Below are positions 10,676 to 19,116 of a stretch of 36,807 nucleotides of DNA, one piece after another. The stretch's first letter is position 1. Each line of letters opens with the position of its first letter. Both the position numbers and the translations under genes were made by a program. Below the pieces are notes generated by a model. It did not search any database. It was given only the letters and a program-made list of their open reading frames with translations, and was not told where the DNA came from. Source of the DNA: an uncultured Alloprevotella sp. (lineage in GTDB: Bacteria > Bacteroidota > Bacteroidia > Bacteroidales > Bacteroidaceae); NCBI GenBank assembly GCA_944322325.1, contig CALUOQ010000019.1, positions 1 to 36,807 on the forward strand. Reading direction: 5' to 3'.

Positions 10676-13231
10676 ATGCGAACCATTACGAAGACATTGC
10701 TCCTGTCGCTGTGTGCCTGCTGGGCGGGCGCGCTGCCGGCGCAGGAAAACGATTTTGACCTGTCGTCGCAGCGACGGGAAGTGCAGCACACCTCCGCCAT
10801 ACCGGGACGGAAACTCGACCATCACGGTTTAATCGTCAGTCCCGTTCCCCACGCAATGACGGTCGACTCGACGCGTCGTCTCGACGTAGCCGGAGGTTTC
10901 CGCCTCAAGGACCGGCAGAAGGCTTTCGCTGACGTCACGGTTTTTGTCGTGCAGAACAAAAAAGGTCCTGAGCTCTCCATTGATTTCGGCGCGAAGAAGG
11001 CCCGCAAGCACGGTGTCCGGGTCACGTCGGGAGCTTATGCCCTGACGGTGAATGAAGATGGCGTCGACATCGTGGGTTACGACGAGCGCGGCGCTTTCTA
11101 CGGCTTGCAGACGCTCCGTCAGCTCATGACCAGCCCCGTGGCGGACGGCGGACGCCTGCCCTACGTCAGCATCAACGATTATCCCGACCTGCCCAACCGT
11201 GGAGTAGTCGAGGGGTTCTATGGCACTCCTTGGTCCCACCAGGTGCGCCTTTCGCTCATCGACTTCTACGGCCGTTTCAAGCTGAACACCTACCTGTACG
11301 GTCCCAAGGACGACCCTTATCACAGCAGCCCCAACTGGCGCGAACCCTATCCCGATAAGGAAGCTCGCCAGCTTGGCGAGCTCGTTGAGGCCTGCCGGCG
11401 CAACCGTGTGGACTTCGTCTGGGCTATTCATCCCGGCAAGGACATCCGTTGGAACGACGAGGACTACGCCCACCTTGTCGATAAGTTCAACCACATGTAC
11501 GACTTGGGCGTACGCCACTTCGCTATTTTCTTTGACGACATTTCCGGGCCCGGCACCGACCCTCGCAAGCAAACCGAACTGCTTAACCGTCTGACCCGCG
11601 ACTTTGTCGAAGCCAAGGGGGACGTCGGGCCGCTCACCGTCTGTCCTACGGACTATTCCAAGCTCTGGGCCAATCCCTCGCCGCAGGGCAGTCTGGCCAT
11701 CTACGGGCAGACCCTTGCACCCGGCATCAAGGTGATGTGGACGGGCGACTACGTTTGCAGCGACCTGACCAAGGCCACGATGGACTGGCTCAACGCCCGC
11801 ATCAAGCGGCCCGGATACTATTGGTGGAACTTCCCCGTGACGGACTACGCCCGCCACATTGTGATGCAGGGACCCACCTATGGGCTCGACCCGCAGCTGA
11901 CGGCTGACGACCTGTGCGGCATCGTGAGCAACCCGATGGAGTATGGCGAGGCCTCGAAACTGGCCCTCTATGGCGTGGCGGACTATGCGTGGAACGTAGC
12001 CGCCTATAACGCGCTCGACAACTGGGAGCGCGGACTCGCCGAACTGGTCCCGGGCGCCGCGGCGGCGTATCGCACGTTTGCCATTCACTCGGGCGATACC
12101 GAGACGGGCTACCGCCGCGACGAGTCGTGGGAGACGCAGACTTTCCGACTGAACGAGTGGACCGATCCCGCTGCCGACGCGCTCGAGGCGGAGTTCCGGC
12201 GCATTGAGGCTGTGCCCGGCGAAATGGAGCGGGGCTGCGCCAACCGCGCTTTGCTCTCTGAGTTGCGTCCGTGGCTGGAGGAGTTTGGCCGCCTCGGTAC
12301 GCGCGGACGTCAGGCCTTGGAGTTGGGCCGCATTTATCGGAAGGGCGAGGATCCAGCTGCCTTTTGGAACCTCTACGTCCGCAACCTGATGAGTCCGGAG
12401 GACCGTAAGCGCTACGACGCGCACCGTTGCGGTACGCTCAAGTTGCAACCTTTTTATGAGCGGATGATGGACGATATGGCCCACGCTTACCTCGAGCGGC
12501 TCAGCGGTGAAGTACCCTGCGACTACGTAGGCATGGGTTCGTTTCGCAGTGCCGCCACCACGCAGACCAAACTGATGTTCGACGCTGATACGAAGACCTT
12601 CTACACCTCCGGTATCTCGCAGAAGGCGGGCGACTGGATTGGCGTCGACCTGCGCGCCGTGCGCGATGTCTCCGAGGTTAACATTTTGCAAGGGCGCAAC
12701 TCCGTGGACGATGTGGACTACTTCGACCATGCCCGTCTGGAGTGCTCGACCGACGGCACGACGTGGCAGCCCCTCCTGCCCGAGTTGAAGGAACAATACG
12801 TCGTGCGCTGGAAAGGCGAACCTGTGCGGGCTCGCTACGTGCGACTGCTGCGCCTCGACTCCAAACGCACCAATTACGCCTCGGTGCGCACTTTCGAAGT
12901 CAACCCGCTGCGCACCTCCGCACTGGGTTTCCCCATCGAGGCCGCCGATACCTGCGACGCGCTCCGCGCGTTTGACCAAAATCTCGGTACGTCCTGCCGC
13001 GTCGACGGACGGCTGGCTTTCGGCGTGCCCGCGGGTACCAAGGGTTGTACCCTGTTGCTTGGTGCCCGGACGGACGGCGTGCGTGTCGTGCAAAATCTGG
13101 CTGATGGCACGCTGGCTGGCGAGACGCGCACGACTTCCTCCTACGTCGACCTGAAGCTGGCCGACGGTGTGGCGTCGGTGGCTGTCGAAGGACCAGCCGA
13201 GGTCTACGAAATCATTCTGCACAAGGAATAA
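10676..13231 (+). CDS. Secreted beta-N-acetylglucosaminidase, glycoside hydrolase family 84
   Basis: This 851-residue enzyme is predicted to remove terminal beta-N-acetylglucosamine from glycans by substrate-assisted catalysis, outside the cytoplasm. The start at MRTITKTLLLSLCACWAGAL gives a signal peptide; an upstream in-frame ATG at 10634 would add a non-signal leader. Order: N-terminal GH20b-like domain (about 50-165), catalytic barrel starting 'NRGVVEGFYGTPW' (about 174-186), paired catalytic aspartates in 'FAIFFDDISGPG' (D287, D288), a helical domain, then an F5/8-type carbohydrate-binding domain (about 615-750, 'GDWIGVDLRAVRDVSEVNI', 'ARYVRLLRLD') and a last beta-sandwich. This resembles BtGH84-type enzymes but is longer. 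In gut bacteria such enzymes usually act on mucin or host glycans. The zinc dehydrogenase follows after 19 bases. Confidence 0.93.
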   Translation: MRTITKTLLLSLCACWAGALPAQENDFDLSSQRREVQHTSAIPGRKLDHHGLIVSPVPHAMTVDSTRRLDVAGGFRLKDRQKAFADVTVFVVQNKKGPELSIDFGAKKARKHGVRVTSGAYALTVNEDGVDIVGYDERGAFYGLQTLRQLMTSPVADGGRLPYVSINDYPDLPNRGVVEGFYGTPWSHQVRLSLIDFYGRFKLNTYLYGPKDDPYHSSPNWREPYPDKEARQLGELVEACRRNRVDFVWAIHPGKDIRWNDEDYAHLVDKFNHMYDLGVRHFAIFFDDISGPGTDPRKQTELLNRLTRDFVEAKGDVGPLTVCPTDYSKLWANPSPQGSLAIYGQTLAPGIKVMWTGDYVCSDLTKATMDWLNARIKRPGYYWWNFPVTDYARHIVMQGPTYGLDPQLTADDLCGIVSNPMEYGEASKLALYGVADYAWNVAAYNALDNWERGLAELVPGAAAAYRTFAIHSGDTETGYRRDESWETQTFRLNEWTDPAADALEAEFRRIEAVPGEMERGCANRALLSELRPWLEEFGRLGTRGRQALELGRIYRKGEDPAAFWNLYVRNLMSPEDRKRYDAHRCGTLKLQPFYERMMDDMAHAYLERLSGEVPCDYVGMGSFRSAATTQTKLMFDADTKTFYTSGISQKAGDWIGVDLRAVRDVSEVNILQGRNSVDDVDYFDHARLECSTDGTTWQPLLPELKEQYVVRWKGEPVRARYVRLLRLDSKRTNYASVRTFEVNPLRTSALGFPIEAADTCDALRAFDQNLGTSCRVDGRLAFGVPAGTKGCTLLLGARTDGVRVVQNLADGTLAGETRTTSSYVDLKLADGVASVAVEGPAEVYEIILHKE

Positions 13232-13250
13232 ACAGGAAAGGGACAAAGCG

Positions 13251-14291
13251 ATGAGAGCCTATACTTACGTGGAACGGGAACGTTTTGAGCTGCGCGACAA
13301 GCCACGGCCCGCGCTCGTGGATGCGCGCGACGCCATCGTGCGCGTCACACTGGCGAGCATTTGTACCAGTGACCTGCACATCAAACATGGCAGCGTGCCC
13401 CGCGCCGTGCCCGGCATCACCGTGGGGCACGAGATGGTGGGCGTCGTCGAGGAAACAGGCGCCGACGTGCATACCGTGCGGCCCGGCGACCGCGTCACGG
13501 TGAACGTCGAGACCTTTTGTGGCGAGTGTTTTTTCTGCCGCCACGGGTATGTGAACAATTGCACCGACCCTAACGGCGGTTGGGCACTGGGTTGTCGCAT
13601 TGACGGCGGCCAGGCCGAGTATGTCCGCGTGCCCTATGCCGACCAAGGACTCGACCGCATCCCCGACGGCGTCAGCGACGAGCAGGCGCTGCTTGTGGGC
13701 GACGTGCTCGCCACGGGCTATTGGGCGGCGCGTATCGGCGACATCACGCCCGACGCCACCGTGCTCATCATCGGGGCCGGCCCGACAGGACTCTGCACCC
13801 TGCTCAGCACGAGACTCCACCGGCCGCGGCGCGTTATTGTCTGTGAGCGTTCGGCCAGCCGGCGGCGTTTTGTCAGCGAGCACTATCCCGACGTGCTCGT
13901 CGTGGGGCCGGAGGAGTGCGAAGCCTTCGTGCGCTGCCACAGCGACCACGGCGGCGCCGACGTCGTCATGGAGGTGGCCGGGACGGCGGATACGTTTCGC
14001 CTGGCCTGGCAGTGCGCGCGTCCCAACGCGACGGTGGTGCTCGTGGCGCTCTACGACGAGCCTCAGGTGCTTCCCCTTCCCCAGATGTACGGGAAAAACC
14101 TGACGTTCAAAACGGGCGGCGTCGACGGCTGCGACTGCGCCGAAACGCTCCACCTCATCGCGACGGGCGCCTTGGACACTGTGCCCCTCGTCACCCACCG
14201 CTTTCCGCTCAGCAGGGTGGACGAGGCTTACCGCCTTTTTGAAAGTCAGGCCGACGGTGTGCTCAAGGTTGCCCTCGAGCCCGGGCGTTGA
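13251..14291 (+). CDS. Zinc-dependent medium-chain alcohol/polyol dehydrogenase
   Basis: This 346-residue cytoplasmic NAD(P)-dependent dehydrogenase begins at MRAYTYVERERFEL, preceded by a purine-rich stretch (AGGAAAGGG) that could serve as a ribosome site. The catalytic zinc ligands are C38 ('SICTSDLH') and 'GHE' (H60, E61). Four structural-zinc cysteines lie in 'CGECFFCRHGYVNNC' (C90, C93, C96, C104). The nucleotide-binding glycines are in 'LIIGAGPTGL'. The family includes sorbitol, threonine and alcohol dehydrogenases; the substrate cannot be told from sequence. It sits 19 bases after the GH84 gene on the same strand, so it is probably co-transcribed, which hints at but does not show a sugar-derived substrate. 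A long hairpin terminator follows. Confidence 0.88.
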   Translation: MRAYTYVERERFELRDKPRPALVDARDAIVRVTLASICTSDLHIKHGSVPRAVPGITVGHEMVGVVEETGADVHTVRPGDRVTVNVETFCGECFFCRHGYVNNCTDPNGGWALGCRIDGGQAEYVRVPYADQGLDRIPDGVSDEQALLVGDVLATGYWAARIGDITPDATVLIIGAGPTGLCTLLSTRLHRPRRVIVCERSASRRRFVSEHYPDVLVVGPEECEAFVRCHSDHGGADVVMEVAGTADTFRLAWQCARPNATVVLVALYDEPQVLPLPQMYGKNLTFKTGGVDGCDCAETLHLIATGALDTVPLVTHRFPLSRVDEAYRLFESQADGVLKVALEPGR

Positions 14292-14309
14292 GCGGTGGCC
14301 GACTTGTGA

Positions 14310-14356
14310 AAACGCAGAAGCGCGTGACGGACGTTCCGTCGCGCGCTTCTGCGTTT
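14310..14356. terminator. Long near-perfect hairpin, bidirectional terminator
   Basis: Arms of 15 bases (AAACGCAGAAGCGCG, 14310-14324, with 14342-14356) enclose a second 6-base stem (GACGGA/TCCGTC) and a 3-base loop, giving an almost perfect 47-base palindrome. A tracts on the left and T on the right suit both converging transcripts (dehydrogenase and GH3). Confidence 0.85.
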
Positions 14357-14378
14357 ATGGCAGCCCGGAGGCTGTATT

Positions 14379-16601
14379 TTACTCTAAGTCGAAAGCGACT
14401 TTACCTTTGATGTCGGCGGCTGAGGCGGCGATGAGCGCTTCGAAGCGCCCGGGCTCGGCCACCCACTCGTGTTTCGTCGCGTCGAAGAAGCAGAGCGCGT
14501 CGCGTCCGATGGTGAACGTTATGGTCTTCTCCTCGCCCGGGGCGAGTGCCACTTTCTTAAAGCCTTTCAACTCCTTGACGGGGCGCTCTACCGAAGCCTT
14601 CTTGTCGCTGACGTACAGCTGAACGATTTCCTGTCCCTCACGCTCTCCGGTGTTCTTCACCGATACGCTGACCGTTACCTGCCCGTCGGCCGTCAGGGTC
14701 TTGCGGTCGATGGTCGGACGGCCGTACTCGAAGGTCGTGTAGCTGAGTCCGTAGCCGAAGGGGAAAAGGGGCTTTGTCTTCTTCTGCCGGTCGGCCCAGC
14801 GATAGCCGACGAAAATGCCTTCGTTGTAACGGATGTCAATGGTGTCGCGGCTGCCCTTGGCGTGGTAGTCGCCCAAGGCGTGGGCACCGACGTCCTCGAT
14901 GCGGGCCGGGAAGGTGAAGGGTAGTTTGCCGCTGGGGTTGACGTCGCCCATGAGGACGGCGGCCAGCGAGTTGCCGGCTTCCGAGCCGTTGTACCAGGTC
15001 TGGACGATGGCGGGCACGCGGTCAACCCACGGCATGGCGACGGGCGAACCCGATACGTTGACCACGACGAGCTTGGGGTTGGCTTCGGCCAGCGCCACGA
15101 TGAGGCTGTCCTGGCCGTAGGAGAGGCCGAGACGGATGCGGTCGGCATCCTCGCAGTCCTGTCCACGGCTCTTGTTCAGACCGCCGACGAAGATGACGCA
15201 GTCGGCCTGGCGTGCGGCCTCGACGGCCTCGGCGCGCAGTTCGGCGGCGCTGCGGTCGTCCTTGAGGTTCTGTCCGGTCGTCACGCCGTCGGCCTCGCCG
15301 CTGGGGTCGCCTACGTAGCCGCGGACGAAGGTCACTTCGGCCAGCCCGGCCAGGCGGTTACGGATGCCGTCGAGGGGGAGCACTTCGCGCTGCACCTTGA
15401 GCGACGAGCTTCCGCCGCCCACGGTCATCATCTTGATGGCGTTCTCGCCGACTACAAGTACGCGCTTCGTTTTGGCCGGGTCGATGGGCAGCAGGCCGTC
15501 GTCGTTCTTCAACAGCACGATGCCTTCCTCGCCGATGCGCCGGCTGGCGGCGTAGTGTGCCTCCGAGCACATCGAACCGAAGCCGGCCTTCGTGTTCATG
15601 CACGTACGGAACATGAGGCGCAACACGCGGCGCACCTTGTCGTCCAGTTCCTTCGTGCCCACTTTCCCGCTCTTGATGCGTTGCAGGTAAGGCGCTGCCA
15701 TGTAGTAGTAATCGTACGTTTTGCCCGGCGCGCCTTTGGGTTTTCCTACCCAGCTGTCGAACTCGATGTCGAGTCCGTTGGTGATGGCTTCGTCGGTGTT
15801 GTGCGTGGCGCCCCAGTCGGAAACGACTACGCCGTCAAAGCCCCATTCGCCTTTCAGTATGTCGTTCAGCAGGCGCGCGTTGTGGCTGCAATGTTGGCCT
15901 TTGTAAAGATTGTAGCTCCCCATGAGGCTCCACACGTGGGCTTCGGTGACGGCGGCTTTGAAAGCGGGCAGGTAGATTTCGTAAAGCGTGCGGTCGTCGA
16001 CGACTGCGTTGCCCGTGTGGCGGTTGATTTCCGTGTTGTTCAGGGCAAAGTGTTTCACGCAGGCCGCTACGCCGTTCTGCTGTACACCTTGGATGTAGGG
16101 GACCACCATGCGGCTGGCGAGGTACGGGTCCTCTCCCAAGTACTCGAAGTTGCGCCCGCAGAGGGGGGTGCGGCAGATGTTAACGCCCGGTCCGAGGATG
16201 ACGTCCTTGCCGCGGAAGCGGGCCTCTTCGCCCAGACACTGACCGTAGAGCAGGGCAATGTCGGGGTTCCACGTGGCGGCCAGACAGGTCAGCGCGGGGA
16301 AGGCCACGCACGAGTCGTTGGTCCATCCGGCCTGACGCCACTGGTCCCAATACACCTCGGGGCGCACGCCGTGCGGGCCGTCGTCGGTCCAGAGTTCAGG
16401 GATGCCCAGGCGCGGCACGCCGGCACTGCTGAATTTCGACTGGGCGTGGATGACGCCGATTTTTTCTTCGAGTGTCATGCGGCTGAGCGCGTCTTCCACT
16501 CGTTCTTCGATAGGCCGGCTTTCGTCCAGATAAACCGGCTTCTGCTGTGCCGCAAGGGGCAGGGTGATGGCCACGGCCAGCAGCGTGATGACTCTTTTCA
16601 T
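14379..16601 (-). CDS. bglX: Periplasmic beta-glucosidase, glycoside hydrolase family 3
   Basis: This 740-residue exported enzyme removes terminal beta-linked glucose (or a related sugar) from oligosaccharides. The start MKRVITLLAVAITLPLAAQQ is a signal peptide. The barrel domain shows 'RMTLEEKIG', 'DGPHGVRPEVYW', 'GRNFEYLGEDPYLA', 'VKHFALNNTEINRH' and 'GVVVSDWGATHNT', whose D262 is the nucleophile. The alpha/beta sandwich follows ('GIVLLKNDDGLLPI') with a GGGSS loop, then a C-terminal fibronectin-III-like domain ('GQEIVQLYVSDKKASVERP'). Length and order are complete, unlike the GH3 remnant at 7617-7844. Exact specificity is unknown; GH3 also holds xylosidases and N-acetylglucosaminidases. 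The gene is alone on its strand, with a nested palindromic repeat 93 bases upstream of its start. Confidence 0.93.
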   Translation of the reverse strand: MKRVITLLAVAITLPLAAQQKPVYLDESRPIEERVEDALSRMTLEEKIGVIHAQSKFSSAGVPRLGIPELWTDDGPHGVRPEVYWDQWRQAGWTNDSCVAFPALTCLAATWNPDIALLYGQCLGEEARFRGKDVILGPGVNICRTPLCGRNFEYLGEDPYLASRMVVPYIQGVQQNGVAACVKHFALNNTEINRHTGNAVVDDRTLYEIYLPAFKAAVTEAHVWSLMGSYNLYKGQHCSHNARLLNDILKGEWGFDGVVVSDWGATHNTDEAITNGLDIEFDSWVGKPKGAPGKTYDYYYMAAPYLQRIKSGKVGTKELDDKVRRVLRLMFRTCMNTKAGFGSMCSEAHYAASRRIGEEGIVLLKNDDGLLPIDPAKTKRVLVVGENAIKMMTVGGGSSSLKVQREVLPLDGIRNRLAGLAEVTFVRGYVGDPSGEADGVTTGQNLKDDRSAAELRAEAVEAARQADCVIFVGGLNKSRGQDCEDADRIRLGLSYGQDSLIVALAEANPKLVVVNVSGSPVAMPWVDRVPAIVQTWYNGSEAGNSLAAVLMGDVNPSGKLPFTFPARIEDVGAHALGDYHAKGSRDTIDIRYNEGIFVGYRWADRQKKTKPLFPFGYGLSYTTFEYGRPTIDRKTLTADGQVTVSVSVKNTGEREGQEIVQLYVSDKKASVERPVKELKGFKKVALAPGEEKTITFTIGRDALCFFDATKHEWVAEPGRFEALIAASAADIKGKVAFDLE

Positions 16602-16693
16602 GGTAAGTAGTTGAGTTGATGTATGAATGTGAACAGTAGAATGCGGAAAGAGGTCGGTTTCCCGTGTTTTGCCCGCCGGTGAGGGCGGTGTGA

Positions 16694-16752
16694 ACAAGTA
16701 CTACGACAGGATTTTCTATCGCTGCGATAGGATTTTCTGTCGTAGTACTTGT
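16694..16752. repeat. 21-base-period nested palindromic repeat, locus 1
   Basis: Perfect 16-base arms (ACAAGTACTACGACAG, 16694-16709, with 16737-16752) enclose GATTTT, an inner palindrome CTATCG-CTG-CGATAG (16716-16730) and a second GATTTT. The half-sites CGAYAG and CTRTCG each recur at exactly 21 bases. It lies between the RNA methyltransferase stop (2 bases away) and the GH3 start. The same grammar occurs at 28365-28442. Confidence 0.85.
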
Positions 16753-16754
16753 CG

Positions 16755-17612
16755 TTACGTGGGCGGCACTTGTCCGTCGGCCCCACTGTCCTCGCCGTCG
16801 GTCGGGGCGGGTGAGGGGGTGCGCAGTTCCCAGAACGCCACGGCAGAGGCTGCCGCCACGTTGAGCGAGTCGACGCCGTGGGCCATAGGGATACGCACCA
16901 CGTAGTCGGCCTCGGCGATGACGGAGCGGGGTAGGCCGTCGCCCTCAGTGCCCAGCACGATGGCCAGGCGCGGTTCGTCCTTCAGCACGGGGGTGTCGAG
17001 ACTCAGGGCACCGGGCGCAAGGGCCATGGCCGCGGTGCGGAAACCGAGGCGGCGCAGTTCGGCAATCGGGCGGTCCATCCACGCCCACGGCACGAGGAAC
17101 ACCGAGCCCATCGACACACGCACGGCGCGGCGGCAGAGGGGGTCGCACGAGTCGGGCGTGACGAGTACGGCGTCGATGCCCAGCGCGGCGGCCGAGCGGA
17201 AGATGGCGCCGACGTTGGTCGAGTCTACGACGCCGGCAATGACGGCCACGCGGCGGGCCGGGCGGCACACCTGCTCCCACGCCGCCGGGCGGGGACGCCG
17301 CATGGCGCAGAGCACACCGCGTGTCAGCACGTAGCCCGTCAGCTGGGCGAGCAGTTCGCGCGAGCCGGTGTAGACGGGCAGGTCAGCGCAGCGGGCGACG
17401 AGGTCGGCGGCGTCGCCGTCGATGTGGCGCCGCTCGAGCAGCAGGGCCAGCGGTTCGTAGCCGGCCGCGAGAGCGACGCGGATAACCTTGGGGCTCTCGG
17501 CGACAAATACGCCCTTGTCCGGTTCCAAGCGGTTGCGCAGTTGCGCTTCGGTCAGCGCGCTGAACACTTCCACTCCCGGATGGGCGAGCGAGGTGATTTC
17601 GATGATGGGCAT
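16755..17612 (-). CDS. TrmH/SpoU-family RNA 2'-O-methyltransferase
   Basis: This 285-residue cytoplasmic enzyme should methylate a ribose 2'-OH in rRNA or tRNA using S-adenosylmethionine. The start MPIIEITSLAHPGVEVFSAL is chosen because the longer frame to 17798 runs through the ackA terminator region. An N-terminal substrate-binding region (about 1-110) precedes the knotted SPOUT domain with motif 1 'VDSTNVGAIFRSAAALGID', motif 2 'VLGTEGDGLP' and motif 3 'MAHGVDSLNVAAASAVAFWE'. The exact RNA target cannot be read from sequence; RlmB-like and tRNA enzymes share these motifs. It is downstream of ackA's terminator in the same direction, with a weak promoter element of its own. Confidence 0.9.
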   Translation of the reverse strand: MPIIEITSLAHPGVEVFSALTEAQLRNRLEPDKGVFVAESPKVIRVALAAGYEPLALLLERRHIDGDAADLVARCADLPVYTGSRELLAQLTGYVLTRGVLCAMRRPRPAAWEQVCRPARRVAVIAGVVDSTNVGAIFRSAAALGIDAVLVTPDSCDPLCRRAVRVSMGSVFLVPWAWMDRPIAELRRLGFRTAAMALAPGALSLDTPVLKDEPRLAIVLGTEGDGLPRSVIAEADYVVRIPMAHGVDSLNVAAASAVAFWELRTPSPAPTDGEDSGADGQVPPT

Positions 17613-17674
17613 GGTCGGTCGGTCTGACGGCCTTTGGGGGGATGAGCGGGGCAGTCCCGTGCGGCCTGACGGGG

Positions 17675-17682
17675 CGAAGTTA
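17675..17682 (-). promoter_or_regulatory. Weak -7 element for the RNA methyltransferase
   Basis: TAACTTCG on the minus strand has one mismatch to TAnnTTTG and sits 63 bases before the start codon. No -33 box was identified. Confidence 0.3.
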
Positions 17683-17748
17683 CAGTTTTTTCCGCAGTAG
17701 GCGGTGGCCCCTATCGGGCTTTTTGCAGGGCCGATAGGCCGATAAGCG

Positions 17749-17785
17749 AAAAAAAGCGGGCCGCCCCATGTGTGGGACGGCCCGC
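17749..17785 (-). terminator. Intrinsic terminator of pta-ackA
   Basis: The stem GCGGGCCG (17756-17763 with 17778-17785), extended by a further partly paired CCCA/TGGG, is followed on the minus strand by seven T (A run 17749-17755). It lies 23 bases past the ackA stop. Confidence 0.88.
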
Positions 17786-17808
17786 CTGTCGGTTGCAAGG
17801 GGTTCTGT

Positions 17809-19005
17809 TTATTTCGTGACGAGGGCCAAGGTGTCGCTGGCGATGAGCAATTCCTCGTCGGTGGGCACTACGGCCACAGTGACGGGGCTATCGTAGGCCG
17901 AGATGACGGCCTCTTCGCCATTGACGCTGCGGTTCTTCTCGCGGTCGAGCTTCACGCCGAGGAACTCGAGGCCTTCGAGGGCACCCTCGCGGACATCGGC
18001 CTGATGCTCGCCGACACCGGCGGTGAAGACGATGATGTCGACGCCGCCCATCGCAGCGGCGTAGGCGCCGATGTACTTCTTGATGCGATAGTCATACATG
18101 GCCAAGCCCAACTGAGCGCGCTCGTTGCCGTTTGCTGCAGCCTGCTCGACTTCGCGGATGTCGCTCGAAACGCCCGTGAAGCCCTTCATGCCGCTCTCCT
18201 TGTTGAGCAAATCGCTCGCCTGGTCGGGCGTCTGTCCCTCCTTCTTCATGATGTAAAGAATAGCGGAGGAGTCGATGTCACCGGTGCGGGTGCCCATCAT
18301 GAGGCCCTCCAAGGGAGTGAGCCCCATTGAGGTGTCTACGCATTTGCCGTGGTCGACAGCACTGATGGAGGCTCCGTTGCCGATGTGGCACGTGATGATG
18401 CGCTTCTCGCGCACGTCGACACCGAGATATTCGCCTACGCGCTGGGTGACGAAACGGTGGCTTGTGCCGTGGGCGCCGTAGCGACGGATGTGGTAGTCGG
18501 TGTAGTAGCGGTAAGGCAGGGCGTACATGTAGGCCTTGGGCGGCATGGTCTGATGGAAGGCCGTATCGAACACGAATACCTGGGGCAGTTCGGGCAGGAG
18601 CTGCTTCACTGCCTCGTAGCCCTTGAGGTGGGCGGGGCTGTGCAGGGGAGCCAGTTCCATGTATTTCTCCCACTCCTTGATCATCTCGGGGGTGACGATG
18701 AGGCTCTGCGTGAAGACGCCGCCGTGCACGATGCGGTGGCCGGCGGCTCCAATCTCGTCGAGCGACTGGATGGCGCCGTACTCGGGATGCAAGAGGGTGT
18801 CGAACATGAGCTTGATGCCCTCGGTGTGGGTAGGCACGTCGGCTTCGATGATTTTGGAACTGCCGTCGGGCAGCTTGGCTTTGAGGAAGGCGCCGGGAAG
18901 GCCGATTTTCTCGATGCCGCCGGCGGCCAGCACGCTCTTGTCGTCCATTTCGTAAAGTTTGTACTTGATGGACGAGCTGCCGCAGTTAATGACCAGAATT
19001 TTCAT
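17809..19005 (-). CDS. ackA: Acetate kinase
   Basis: This 398-residue cytoplasmic enzyme converts acetyl phosphate and ADP to acetate and ATP, the energy-yielding last step of acetate fermentation. The start MKILVINCGSSSIKYKL carries the phosphate-1 motif of the ASKHA fold. Other family marks are 'HRIVHGG', 'FDTAFHQTMP', 'YGAHGTSHRFV', 'CHIGNGASISAV', 'SMGLTPLEGLMMGTRTGDID' and 'FTAGVGEH'. Length is exactly that of the family. It follows pta by 111 bases on the same strand with a hairpin in the gap that may reduce read-through. Confidence 0.97.
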   Translation of the reverse strand: MKILVINCGSSSIKYKLYEMDDKSVLAAGGIEKIGLPGAFLKAKLPDGSSKIIEADVPTHTEGIKLMFDTLLHPEYGAIQSLDEIGAAGHRIVHGGVFTQSLIVTPEMIKEWEKYMELAPLHSPAHLKGYEAVKQLLPELPQVFVFDTAFHQTMPPKAYMYALPYRYYTDYHIRRYGAHGTSHRFVTQRVGEYLGVDVREKRIITCHIGNGASISAVDHGKCVDTSMGLTPLEGLMMGTRTGDIDSSAILYIMKKEGQTPDQASDLLNKESGMKGFTGVSSDIREVEQAAANGNERAQLGLAMYDYRIKKYIGAYAAAMGGVDIIVFTAGVGEHQADVREGALEGLEFLGVKLDREKNRSVNGEEAVISAYDSPVTVAVVPTDEELLIASDTLALVTK

Positions 19006-19060
19006 ATCGGATTTTGAGTTTGTTTGAGCAATGAGGATTGGACAGGGAATAACTGAAAAT

Positions 19061-19102
19061 GGAGAGCGGGCAACTGACGGGTACATCAGTCTCCGGCTCT
19101 CC
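19061..19102 (-). terminator. Hairpin between pta and ackA, possible partial terminator
   Basis: GGAGAGC (19061-19067) pairs with GCTCTCC (19096-19102), with an inner ACTGA/TCAGT pair; on the minus strand ATTTTC follows. It could lower ackA transcription relative to pta or act as an mRNA processing site. Confidence 0.5.
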
Positions 19103-19116
19103 ATGAACGGTCTGTT

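Noticed and set aside
10829-13246. Long open frame (about 805 codons) antisense to the GH84 gene
   Set aside because: Produced by codon bias of the real gene; no signal peptide, no domain pattern, and GH84 motifs are intact on the plus strand.
16669-16905. Arg/Cys/Asp-rich short frames over the 21-base repeat (DRxxYRCDR pattern)
   Set aside because: The 7-residue periodicity appears in several frames and on both strands, as expected from a 21-base DNA repeat and not from a protein under selection.
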